From Actinoplanes sichuanensis (GTDB taxonomy: Bacteria; Actinomycetota; Actinomycetes; Mycobacteriales; Micromonosporaceae), in NCBI RefSeq assembly GCF_033097365.1, contig NZ_AP028461.1, forward strand, positions 7,068,001 through 7,132,000: a DNA stretch of 64,000 bases. Reading direction: 5' to 3'. The translations under genes were made by a program, and so were the position numbers. The stretch's first letter is position 1; each line of letters begins with the position of its first letter. The notes under the pieces are model-generated. The model was not told the origin of the DNA. It searched no databases and saw only the letters and a list, made by a program, of their open reading frames with translations. Below, piece after piece: positions 1 to 7,690 of the stretch.

Positions 1-242
1 GCGTCGAAGGCCCGGAAGATCCGCGGGCTGACGGTGAGCACCACCGCGTCGGCGCCGTCGGTGGCCCGGGCCAGGGCGTCGCGGTCGGAGCCACGGAGCA
101 CGGCCACCTCAGCGGAGACGGCGGCGATCTCGTCGACGCGGCCGGGCGTGGTCGTGGTGCCGGTGACGTGATGCCCGGCGGTGGTCCAGCGGGCGGCGAG
201 TTCCAGACCGACGTTGCCGCAGCCGACGATCACGTACCGCAT
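1..242 (-). CDS. NAD(P)-binding protein, N-terminal part only
   Basis: Only the first ~80 codons are present; the gene runs off the left edge. The start is the ATG whose complement is CAT at 240-242. The protein opens MRYVIVGCGNVGLELAARW, a Rossmann beta-alpha-beta turn of the form GCGNVG, followed by a second strand and an acidic/Thr-rich turn (TGTTTTPGRVDEI) where NADP-binding SDR-like proteins hold the adenosine ribose. This fits an atypical NAD-dependent epimerase or TrkA-type NAD(P)-binding protein. The substrate cannot be inferred from the fragment. It is divergent from the lipoprotein gene to its right, and a perfect inverted repeat lies in the shared intergenic space. Confidence 0.7.
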   Translation of the reverse strand, partial: MRYVIVGCGNVGLELAARWTTAGHHVTGTTTTPGRVDEIAAVSAEVAVLRGSDRDALARATDGADAVVLTVSPRIFRAFD

Positions 243-298
243 CCGCACCTCCGCTTGGGAAACTCGGCAACGGGTCGCCCACATGAGCACCATGTCAG

Positions 299-313
299 GG
301 AAACGCCGTTTCC
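299..313. promoter_or_regulatory. Perfect inverted repeat GGAAACG-C-CGTTTCC
   Basis: Seven-base arms separated by one base form a perfect dyad between the divergent NAD(P)-binding gene and the lipoprotein gene. The shape and the AAACG/CGTTT core resemble operators of LacI- or similar-family repressors. No cognate regulator is visible in the window. It could also be a small hairpin in the leader of either gene. Confidence 0.45.
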
Positions 314-366
314 ATTGAATCTAACAGTTTTCTTCGTTGATCGACCTGGTTACCGTGACGACTCCT

Positions 367-915
367 ATGCGCAAGATCGTCATCACCTTCGCCGCCGCCC
401 TCACCGTCGCCGCCTGCACAAAAGCGGCCGAACCGCCGTCGCAGCCCTATCCGGACACCGTCACCGACGTCTCGGTTCCCGAGTTCAAGCTGCTCAACGA
501 CGCCCTTCAGATCGACTTCGACCGCCGGCAGGGCGAGACACGGCCGTACTCGCTGGTTCCCACCGAGCGCCCGCCCGGCCTGCTCCGGATGACGCCGGGT
601 GGGACCGACTCCACAGACGGCGCCTCCGTGACCAGTTACGCGTTCGGCGAGCGGCGCGTGCAGGCTCTCGTCGAACTCTCCCCGAAACCGACCGACACGT
701 GCGAGCTGATCAAGGACGGTCAGCTCACCCCCGAGTCGCGGTGCGTCCGCGACGACAAGGTCGGCTCGACATACGTGACGGTCTACTTCACCGAGGCGGT
801 GAGCAGCGCCGACGAGGCGGCCGCCTTCTGGGCGAAGACGCCGATGGCACCGATCGACGAGGTGGGCTGGTTCACCGATCTGCTGACCCGCGCCAAGGCG
901 GCGACGACGGCCTGA
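367..915 (+). CDS. Putative secreted lipoprotein of unknown function
   Basis: A 182-residue protein beginning MRKIVITFAAALTVAACTK. A short basic n-region and hydrophobic core lead to a lipobox (TVAAC, Cys at residue 17), so export and lipidation on the outer face of the membrane are predicted. An in-frame upstream start at 337 exists, but it would put ten extra residues before the signal peptide, so the ATG at 367 is preferred. The mature part has two Cys (CELI and RCVRD) about 16 residues apart that could form a disulfide. I do not recognise the family. The gene stands alone, with an inverted repeat upstream. Confidence 0.75.
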   Translation: MRKIVITFAAALTVAACTKAAEPPSQPYPDTVTDVSVPEFKLLNDALQIDFDRRQGETRPYSLVPTERPPGLLRMTPGGTDSTDGASVTSYAFGERRVQALVELSPKPTDTCELIKDGQLTPESRCVRDDKVGSTYVTVYFTEAVSSADEAAAFWAKTPMAPIDEVGWFTDLLTRAKAATTA

Positions 916-952
916 CGACACCCCGCACGCCCGTGGGAGCGAGACCAAAATT

Positions 953-969
953 CTTAAGGGAGCCTTAAG
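953..969. promoter_or_regulatory. Inverted repeat CTTAAGG-GAG-CCTTAAG
   Basis: Perfect 7-bp arms with a 3-bp spacer, AT-rich against the local background, about 80 bp before the pectate lyase start and 38 bp after the lipoprotein stop. It could be an operator for the lyase gene or a short hairpin ending the lipoprotein transcript; there is no T-run after it. Confidence 0.4.
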
Positions 970-983
970 TCTGCTCGGGCGGG

Positions 984-995
984 GAAACCGCTTTC
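984..995. promoter_or_regulatory. LacI-family-type operator GAAACCGCTTTC
   Basis: The 12-mer matches the dyad GAAAnCGnTTTC, the general form of operators bound by LacI-family sugar-responsive repressors, which often control polysaccharide-degrading genes in actinomycetes. It lies about 50 bp upstream of the pectate lyase start, so substrate-dependent repression of that gene is a reasonable inference. No LacI-family gene is in the window. Confidence 0.45.
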
Positions 996-1047
996 ACCCT
1001 GGATCCGTGCCTAAGGAGAGAAAGCCGCCCCTCCTAGCGAAAGGCAC

Positions 1048-1821
1048 ATGATGGCTGATTCCCGGCGTATCAGAGGCAGAGCTATCGGAGCGGCGGTGAT
1101 CGCTCTCGGACTGGGTGCGGCAGTCGTCTTCACGAACTTCGCGTCGGCGGCGGTGCCCGAGGCCAGCGGCGAGCAGGTGGTGACCGAGACGATCGAGGTC
1201 ACCGGGGTCTTCGACGGTGAGAACAAGCGGTTCATCGGCGGTGGCGCGCTGGGTGACGGCGGGCAGGACGAGGGACAGGACGCGCTGTTCGAGCTGGCCG
1301 ACGGCGCGACGTTGCGCAACGTGATCCTGGGCAGCCCGGCCGCTGACGGGGTGCACTGTTCCGGCAGTTGCACGCTGTCCGGGGTGCACTGGGAGGACGT
1401 CGGTGAGGACGCGGCGACGTTCCGGGGCACGAACGCGACCGTGGTGATCGAGGGCGGCAGCGCGGCGAAGGCCGACGACAAGGTGTTCCAGGACAATCGG
1501 GGCGCGGGTGGTTCGGTGACGATCCGCGACTTCGAGGTGTCCGACTTCGGCAAGCTCTACCGGTCGTGTGGCAACTGCTCGACGCAGGCGGCGCGGACCG
1601 TACGGCTGGAGAACATCACCGCGACCGCGCCGGGTGACGTGCTCGCCGGCATCAATTCGAACCTCGGCGACCGGCTGACGATCGACGGGGTGACCCTGGT
1701 CGGCGACGACATCGAGCTGTGTGACCGGTTCGAGGGCAACGACACCGGTGACGAGCCGACCAAGATCGGTTCCGGCCCGGACGGCACGAGCTGCATCGCG
1801 AGCAACGTGACCGGTCCGTGA
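1048..1821 (+). CDS. Secreted pectate lyase, polysaccharide lyase family 3
   Basis: A 257-residue protein with an N-terminal signal peptide (basic MADSRRIRGR, hydrophobic stretch, probable cleavage after ASA near residue 34). The mature part matches PL3 pectate lyases: VHWEDVGEDAATFRG, GGSAAKADDKVFQDN, DFGKLYRSCGNC and AGINSNLGDRL all sit in the expected order of a right-handed beta-helix. Family members cleave de-esterified pectate by Ca2+-dependent beta-elimination outside the cell. Length is normal for a stand-alone PL3 without a binding module. ATG at 1048 is followed by a second ATG at 1051. The LacI-type site upstream suggests induction by substrate. Confidence 0.9.
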   Translation: MMADSRRIRGRAIGAAVIALGLGAAVVFTNFASAAVPEASGEQVVTETIEVTGVFDGENKRFIGGGALGDGGQDEGQDALFELADGATLRNVILGSPAADGVHCSGSCTLSGVHWEDVGEDAATFRGTNATVVIEGGSAAKADDKVFQDNRGAGGSVTIRDFEVSDFGKLYRSCGNCSTQAARTVRLENITATAPGDVLAGINSNLGDRLTIDGVTLVGDDIELCDRFEGNDTGDEPTKIGSGPDGTSCIASNVTGP

Positions 1822-1934
1822 GACTCCCGCCGGGGTGGACGGTCCCCCAGTTACCTCCCGGCTGCCCCGGCGGGCCCCACGGTTGATCACATACCCCAGT
1901 TGACAGATAGGATTTGAAGGTTAAGGCTGAGGGC

Positions 1935-3539
1935 ATGCCCTCACATGACCTCGTCCCCCTCGACCTGACCGCCGATGTGGTGGTCGTCGGCGGCGGGCCC
2001 GCCGGGACCTGGGCCGCGCTGACCGCCGCCGAGTCCGGCGCCGACGTGCTCCTGCTCGACAAGGGATACTGCGGCACCAGCGGTCCGACCGCCTCCGGCG
2101 GCACCGGCGTCTGGTACACCCGGCCCGACCCGGCCGAGCGGGAGAAGGCGATGGCCGGCCGCGAGGCGCTCGGCGGGTTCCTGCAGGATCGGCGCTGGAT
2201 GGCCCGGGTGCTGGACCAGACGTACGAGAACATGAACCGTCTCGAAGCCGAAGCCCGCTACCCGTTCCCGATCGTCGACGGCGAACCGTACAAGCGTGGC
2301 GTGCAGGGCCCCGAGTACATGCGTCGGATGCGCTCCTGGATCAAGCGGGCCGGCGTGCGGATCCTCGACCACAGCCCGGCGACCGAACTGCTCGTCGACG
2401 GTTCCGGCACGGTCGCCGGGGTGCGCGGGCACCGCCGTCAACACGGCACCGACTACCGGGTGCGCGCCAGGGCGGTGGTGCTGGCGACCGGCGGGTGCGC
2501 GTTCCTCAGCAAGGCGCTCGGCTGTGACGTGTCGACCGGGGACGGCGCACTGTTCGCCGCCGAGGCGGGTGCCGAGATGTCCGGGATGGAGTTCTCCAAC
2601 GCGTACGGCATCGCGCCCGCGTTCACCAGCGTGACCAAGACGGCGTACTACGGGTTCGCGACGTTCTTCCACAGCGACGGCACCCCGCTCGACGGCGCCG
2701 GCAGTCAGGGCGGCCGGTCGGTGATCGCGCGTGAGCTGCTGCGCACCGGGATCGTGCTGTGCCAGATCGACCAGGCCACCCCGGAGCAGCAGGAGCAGAT
2801 GCGGCTCGGGCAGCCGAACTTCTTCCTCCCGTTCAATCGGCTCGGCATCGACCCGTTCACCGACAGGTTCCCGGTCACGCTGCTGCTCGAAGGCACGGTC
2901 CGCGGCACCGGCGGGATCCGGATCACCGGCGACGACTGCGCCACCACGGTTCCCGGGTTGTACGCGGCGGGTGACGCCGCCACCCGGGAGTTGATCTGTG
3001 GCGCGTTCACCGGTGGCGGCAGCCACAACTCGGCGTGGGCGATGTCGTCCGGGACGTTCGCCGGGCGCGGGGCGGCGGCGTTCGCCACGTCGCTCGGGGC
3101 TTCGGCGGTGCGGCGGAAGCTGATCGGGGTCGGCGGCGCCGGGATCCGGCCGGACGAGGGCGGTCGGGCGGTCGGGCGGGACGATGCCCTCGACGTGATC
3201 CGGCGGCAGGTGCATCCCTACGACAAGAACTACCTGCGTAACGGCTCGCGGCTGCGGCCGGCGCTGGCACATCTCGACGCGGTGTGGGAGGGGTTCCGCG
3301 GCGGGGCGATCGCGCATGGCGGCGAACTTCCGGGGCTTCGGCAGGCGGCGGCGATGGTCGCGCATGCGCGGTGGATGTACACGAGTGCTCTGGCCCGTAC
3401 CGAAAGTCGCGGTATGGCCCGTCGTGAGGAATATCCGGACCTGGACCCGAACCAGCACCACCGCATCGCCGTCGGCGGTCTGGATCGGATCTGGACCCGG
3501 CCGGAAGCCGTCACCGGCCGTGAGCCGGCGGCCGCCTGA
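1935..3539 (+). CDS. FAD-dependent oxidoreductase of the fumarate reductase/AprA type
   Basis: About 534 residues. The N-terminus has an FAD-binding dinucleotide fold (VVVVGGGPAGTWAAL), then GYCGTSGPTASGGTGVW, where such flavoproteins contact the flavin. A second FAD motif near the end reads VPGLYAAGDAATRELICG followed by a GGGSHNSAWAMSSG stretch. This is the architecture of succinate dehydrogenase/fumarate reductase and adenylylsulfate-reductase flavoproteins. The stop overlaps the ATG of the ferredoxin gene (TGATG), so the two products probably form one complex. ATG at 1935 is chosen; an upstream in-frame TTG at 1914 would add seven residues. The substrate is unknown. Confidence 0.8.
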   Translation: MPSHDLVPLDLTADVVVVGGGPAGTWAALTAAESGADVLLLDKGYCGTSGPTASGGTGVWYTRPDPAEREKAMAGREALGGFLQDRRWMARVLDQTYENMNRLEAEARYPFPIVDGEPYKRGVQGPEYMRRMRSWIKRAGVRILDHSPATELLVDGSGTVAGVRGHRRQHGTDYRVRARAVVLATGGCAFLSKALGCDVSTGDGALFAAEAGAEMSGMEFSNAYGIAPAFTSVTKTAYYGFATFFHSDGTPLDGAGSQGGRSVIARELLRTGIVLCQIDQATPEQQEQMRLGQPNFFLPFNRLGIDPFTDRFPVTLLLEGTVRGTGGIRITGDDCATTVPGLYAAGDAATRELICGAFTGGGSHNSAWAMSSGTFAGRGAAAFATSLGASAVRRKLIGVGGAGIRPDEGGRAVGRDDALDVIRRQVHPYDKNYLRNGSRLRPALAHLDAVWEGFRGGAIAHGGELPGLRQAAAMVAHARWMYTSALARTESRGMARREEYPDLDPNQHHRIAVGGLDRIWTRPEAVTGREPAAA

Positions 3540-3898
3540 TGATCGAAATCGTCTCCGCGTCGCGCTGTGTCACCTGCGACGTCTGCATCGCGGTCTGCCC
3601 GACCAACGTCTTCGAGCTCGGCCCCGGCGGGATTCCGGTGATCGCCCGCCAGGGTGACTGCCAGACCTGCTTCATGTGCGAGGCGCACTGCCCGGCCGAC
3701 GCGCTGTTCGTGGCGCCGTTCACCCATCCGGCGCCCGCCGATTCGCCGCTGCGTGACGAGGCGCACCTCGCCGCGTCCGGGCTGTTGGGCAGCTATCGGC
3801 GGGAGATCGGCTGGGGCCGCGGTCGCAAACCGGGCGCCCGCCTGGCGGTCGGTCCGGAACTCGGCCGCGCCCGCATCACCTCAGCCGCCCTCCCCTGA
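3539..3898 (+). CDS. Dicluster 4Fe-4S ferredoxin partner of the flavoprotein
   Basis: A 119-residue protein with two 4Fe-4S motifs: CVTCDVCIAVCP near residues 10-21 and CQTCFMCEAHCP near 41-52. The C-terminal ~60 residues have no cysteines and are rich in Arg/Gly. The ATG overlaps the stop of the flavoprotein gene, implying translational coupling and a stoichiometric complex in which the clusters pass electrons to or from FAD. The pair resembles AprA/AprB organisation, but no sulfate-metabolism genes are nearby, so an APS-reductase role is not supported. Confidence 0.85.
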   Translation: MIEIVSASRCVTCDVCIAVCPTNVFELGPGGIPVIARQGDCQTCFMCEAHCPADALFVAPFTHPAPADSPLRDEAHLAASGLLGSYRREIGWGRGRKPGARLAVGPELGRARITSAALP

Positions 3899-3934
3899 CG
3901 TCCGCCGTTCGGGTCTCAACCGCGGCATCGGGGT

Positions 3935-6329
3935 TCAGCGCGGCGGGTCGGCGGCGGGTTTGCGGTTCCAACGCAACGGCCCCGGGTGTACGGACCACCA
4001 GAACCGCCGCCACCAGGAGCGACGCTCGCGCAGCGCCGCAGCATAGGCGACCACCTGCGCTCCGGCGACCTGTGCCTGCCCCGCGTCGGCGGCCTCCGGC
4101 GCGAACCCGGCCGTGTTGACCGCATCCACCAGCCCGTCCAGTCCGGGCAGCGGCGGCTCGTCGACTTCGGGTTGATCGGGGACGGCGCGGCGCAACAGCC
4201 CGGTCCGCTGCACCGGCCGGGGTACGACCGCCGCGTGCCGTACCGCCTCGGTCGCCGACAGATGCGCCGGGACCGGTCGGCCCGCCAGCCGCAACGCGTC
4301 GGTGAACTCCAGCCATGCCCCCGCGATCCGCTGCCCGGGACTCCCGCCGGTCAGCCGGCGTTTGCGCTGGGAACTGCGCATCCCGACCACGGCACCGGCC
4401 GCCCCGAAGATCAGCAGCAGCACTCCCCCGGACGTCCCGGACGCGACCAGCACCGCCGACGGACCAGCAGCTGTGGGCGGCGCGGCGATCTCCGGCCCGG
4501 CCGAGGCCGAGTCGGTGGCGGTGGGCGGCGGCGGTTCCGACTGGGACGGCGGTGGGCTCGGAGTGGGCGGGGTGAAATCCTCCTCGACCGGGCGTACCTC
4601 ATCGGTCTTCGGCATCGGGTCGAACGCCACCCAGCCCAGCCCGTCGAAGTAGACCTCGGGCCAGGCGAGTGCGTCCCCGGCGGTGACCGCGCCACCGGCG
4701 GCCGGTGCGGTGAACCCGACGACGACCCGGCTGGGCAGGCCGGTCATGCGGGCCAGCACCGCGTACGCCGCGGCGAACTGCTCCGACGTGCCCTTCTGCC
4801 CGCCGATGTCGCGCCGGCCGAACAGGAAGTGCCGCAGGTTGGGGAACGCGTGCCCGCTCGGGGCGTCGGCGACGTGCTGGTAGTGCTCGGCCAGGAACGT
4901 CTCGATCGCGACGGCCTTGTCGTACGGCGCACCGTTGCCCTCGGCCAGATAGTCGGCCAGTTTCTGCACCTGCTCGGGTGCTCCGGCGCTGATGGTCAGG
5001 TAGCGGGAGACCGCGTCGCCGGACGGCACGTCGGCGATCGGGAGCTGGTTGAGGTCCGGATTCTGCACCTCGGAGATCGCCGTGTAGTGCAGGCCTTCGG
5101 TGAGCCCTTCGGGGCTGATCAGGGTGCCGCTGGCCGGGTCGTAGGCGACCCGCGCGCCGGTGATCCGGGTCGGTGTCGGCACTGCCGGCAGCAGTCGGCC
5201 GGTCAGCCCGGTGATGGTGATCTGCTGCCGGGTCTCGGTGACCGCGGTTCCGCCGGGAACGTCGGGTGAGGGCAGCACCCGGCCGGCGTTGCGGTAGACG
5301 CCGCCGACCTTCCAGGTGACGCCGTCGTAGTCGGAGAGGACGGCGAGTCGCAGTCGCACATCGGGCCCGGCGGTGCTGCTTCCTGGACCGAGTTTTCCGG
5401 TCGCGCTGCTTCCTGGACCGGGTTTTCCGGCCGTGCTCTTCCCCGGCCGGCTTTCCGGTCGCGCTCTTTCCCGGCGTGGGTGCCGACGCGGAGGGCGCCG
5501 GGGCGGGAGTCGCCGTGGCGTCACCGGGGAGGAACTCGAGCAGTGGCTGTGCCGGGTCGAGGGCCCAACCGGAGATCCGGTTCAACGGGCTCTCGTCCAG
5601 GCTGTCCACGCGGGGCGGCTGCACGTACCGCCGGGGGTCGACAGGGGTGGCGGTGACGTGATCGCCGACCCAGGGTCCGGCCGCGGCGATGACGCCGAGC
5701 AGCACCGCCAGTCCGGCGACCGCCCCGCCGATCGCACGCACCCGGACGGCCGCGGGCGTGCCCGAATCGGTTCCGGAAGCCGCGGCGAGAGCCGTCACCA
5801 CCAGCCCGGCGAGGGCGAGCGTGAATCCGGTGGCCGCCGAGGCGTTCGGGCCGACCACGTAGAGCGCGGCCGCGTACACCGCGACCGGTGGCACGCAGCC
5901 GAGCAGCACCCGCCCGCTGCGTACCGCGACCTCGGTGGCGGCGAGCCCGGCGATCCAGATCGCGGCGACCGCGACGACCACGGTGTCCGGCGCGGTCTCG
6001 ACCGGGATCATCGCGGTGAGCAGGCGTGGGATGCCGTTTCCGAGCGCGTCCCGGGCCGCCTCGGCGGTCAGCCCGGCCGCTCCGGAGGCCAGGTGCAGGG
6101 CGAGCGCCAGATAGCCGCCGAGCAGAACGGTGGAGATCGGCGCGACCGCCCACGACGGCAGCCGCCGCATCGCGACCCCGGCGCCGACCGACCCGACCGC
6201 GGCCCCGGCCGCCAGCCGGAACATCAGATCATCGGCGAAGATCCGCCCCAGCACCGCTCCGGCCAGCACCAGCATGCCGACGAGGGCCAACGGAACGACG
6301 GCCCGGCGCACGATTCCCGCTAGCCGCAC
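3935..6329 (-). pseudogene. TgpA-type transglutaminase-fold membrane protein, frameshifted, catalytic residues lost
   Basis: Read on the minus strand from GTG at 6329 (good SD, GGAGGTGG), the first ~295 codons encode the multi-TM DUF3488 part, then the frame is lost in a Gly/Lys/Ser linker. The transglutaminase core, one TM and a DUF4129-like tail continue in the next frame to 3935. Deleting one base from the C4 run at 5441-5444 joins both into one ~797-residue ORF. In the core, the usual GxCEQFA motif reads GTSEQFA (Ser codon 4784-4786). The catalytic His of DAHAWPEV is Leu in DALAWPEVYFDGLGW (codon 4667-4669). Cysteine protease-like chemistry is therefore unlikely even if the frame is intact. 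It is the last gene of the MoxR/DUF58 operon. The frameshift may be a sequencing error. Confidence 0.75.
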
Positions 6330-6355
6330 GACCCACCTCCGGCGCCGGACCGCGT

Positions 6356-6480
6356 CTCCGTCCGCGCATCCCAGGCAGCCGCCCGGATCACCGTCCGCGC
6401 ATCCCCGATGCCCGCCCGGGTCACCATCCGCGCATCCCTGATGCCGACGCGGGTCACCATCCGCGCATCCCGTCCCAGGC
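6356..6480. repeat. 33-bp tandem repeat copying the 3' end of the DUF58 gene
   Basis: Exact-length units lie at 6388-6420 and 6421-6453; a 27-bp partial unit at 6454-6480 is the last coding part of the DUF58 gene. A degenerate unit lies at about 6356-6387. Each unit holds the core CCGCGCATCCC. On the minus strand every unit ends GGATGCGCGGAxGGTGA, so the codons for GMRGW-stop are repeated in phase (33 bp is 11 codons) between DUF58 and the transglutaminase gene. Confidence 0.8.
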
Positions 6481-7686
6481 GGCGGCGAACTCGGCGCCGT
6501 CGGCGGCCTCGATCACCAGCAGGCGGTCGGTGGCGGCGGCGGGCGACGAGTCACGGTCGCCGAGGATCCCGGCGAGCGCGATGGGGTACACCCCCCGCAG
6601 CCCACTGACAGCGCCGAGATCCGCACGCCCACCCGGCCCGGTGAGGAAGATCAGCGTGTCCCCGATCTTCTGCGCCCGCAGCCGGCGAAGAGTGGCCGCG
6701 AGATCCCCGTCGCCGAGCGAGGCCTCGGTCAGCACATCCAGATGCGGCCCGGTGGCGCCGCCCCCGACGAGATGCAGGCTGACCGGCAGATCCTCCCGGA
6801 CAGCGGCCACCACGATCGAAGCCGCGGCCTCACAGGCGTCCTCGAAACTGTCCCCCTGATGCGCCGAGGCCCGGTCGTCGAGCAGCACCACGATCGTCGG
6901 CTCGGCGGTGTCGAGCTGCTCCCGGACCATCAGCTCACCCACTTTGGCGCTACTGCGCCAGTGCACCCGCCGCAACTCGTCCCCGGGCACATACTCACGC
7001 AGGGTGTCGAACGTGATCGACCCGTGCGGCACCTTGTCGACGCTCCCATCCAGGCTCCGGGTGAGCCCGGCCGGAACCGCACGCAGCGGATGCACCTTCG
7101 GATAGACCCGCACCACGATCGTCTCGCCATAGCCCCGGGCCAGGGTGATCAGCCCGAGCGGGTCACGTCGGGTGACATGCAGCGGCCCGATCGGCACGAG
7201 CCCGCGCCGATGGGTGGGCACCGGATAGGTCTCGACGGTGTCGTGCCCGGCCCGAAACCGCAGCAGCGGCACCTCGACCGACGTGCTCCCGCAGCGATCG
7301 GTGGCGATCAGGGTGGCGGCCCGCATCCGGCTGGTGTTGCTGATGGTCAGCGTGACGTCAGCCGGCTCGCCACGGGCGACCCGATCCGGATCGGCCACCC
7401 GGGTCACGCCGAGCCGGGGCCGCCAGAACGCGAACACCACCGCCGCCACCACGGCGAGCGCAGCGGACGCCCCGAGCAGCGCCAGATCCGGATATCCGTA
7501 GCGAAAACCGACCCCGAGCAGTGCGAACGCCGCGACGATCAGGCCGACGCCACGGGCCGTGACCCGGGAACGGGAAACACCGCTGCGACGGGCCGTAACC
7601 CGGGAGCCGGGTACGCCGCTGAGACGGGCCGTAACCCGGAAACGGGCCGTGACCCGGGAGCGGGCGGCGGAGTTACGGCGGCGCAA
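6454..7686 (-). CDS. DUF58 domain protein (MoxR-associated, vWA-like)
   Basis: About 410 residues. After a basic repetitive N-terminus come two TM segments (GVGLIVAAFALLGVGF and DLALLGASAALAVVAAVVF), then the DUF58 region with PLGLITLARGYGE, RVYPKVHPLR, REYVPGDELRRVHWRSSAK and a vWA-like tail (TIVVLLDDRAS). DUF58 proteins are encoded beside MoxR ATPases and are thought to act in assembly or maturation of envelope complexes. The only upstream start is TTG at 7686, four bases after the moxR stop region, with no clear SD; translation may be coupled. The N-terminal ~45 residues are four repeats around RVTAR, unusual for the family. Confidence 0.85.
   Translation of the reverse strand: MRRRNSAARSRVTARFRVTARLSGVPGSRVTARRSGVSRSRVTARGVGLIVAAFALLGVGFRYGYPDLALLGASAALAVVAAVVFAFWRPRLGVTRVADPDRVARGEPADVTLTISNTSRMRAATLIATDRCGSTSVEVPLLRFRAGHDTVETYPVPTHRRGLVPIGPLHVTRRDPLGLITLARGYGETIVVRVYPKVHPLRAVPAGLTRSLDGSVDKVPHGSITFDTLREYVPGDELRRVHWRSSAKVGELMVREQLDTAEPTIVVLLDDRASAHQGDSFEDACEAAASIVVAAVREDLPVSLHLVGGGATGPHLDVLTEASLGDGDLAATLRRLRAQKIGDTLIFLTGPGGRADLGAVSGLRGVYPIALAGILGDRDSSPAAATDRLLVIEAADGAEFAAAWDGMRGW
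7552..7665. repeat. Tandem repeat encoding SRVTAR units at the DUF58 N-terminus
   Basis: Two 36-bp units (7552-7587, 7588-7623) are followed by an 18-bp unit (7624-7641) and a further partial unit from 7642. All start ACGGGCCGT(A/G)ACCCGG. The repeat is in phase with the DUF58 gene (12- and 6-codon periods) and encodes a basic RVTAR-rich leader before the first TM segment. Such repeats expand or contract by slippage. Confidence 0.75.
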
Positions 7687-7690
7687 CGGA

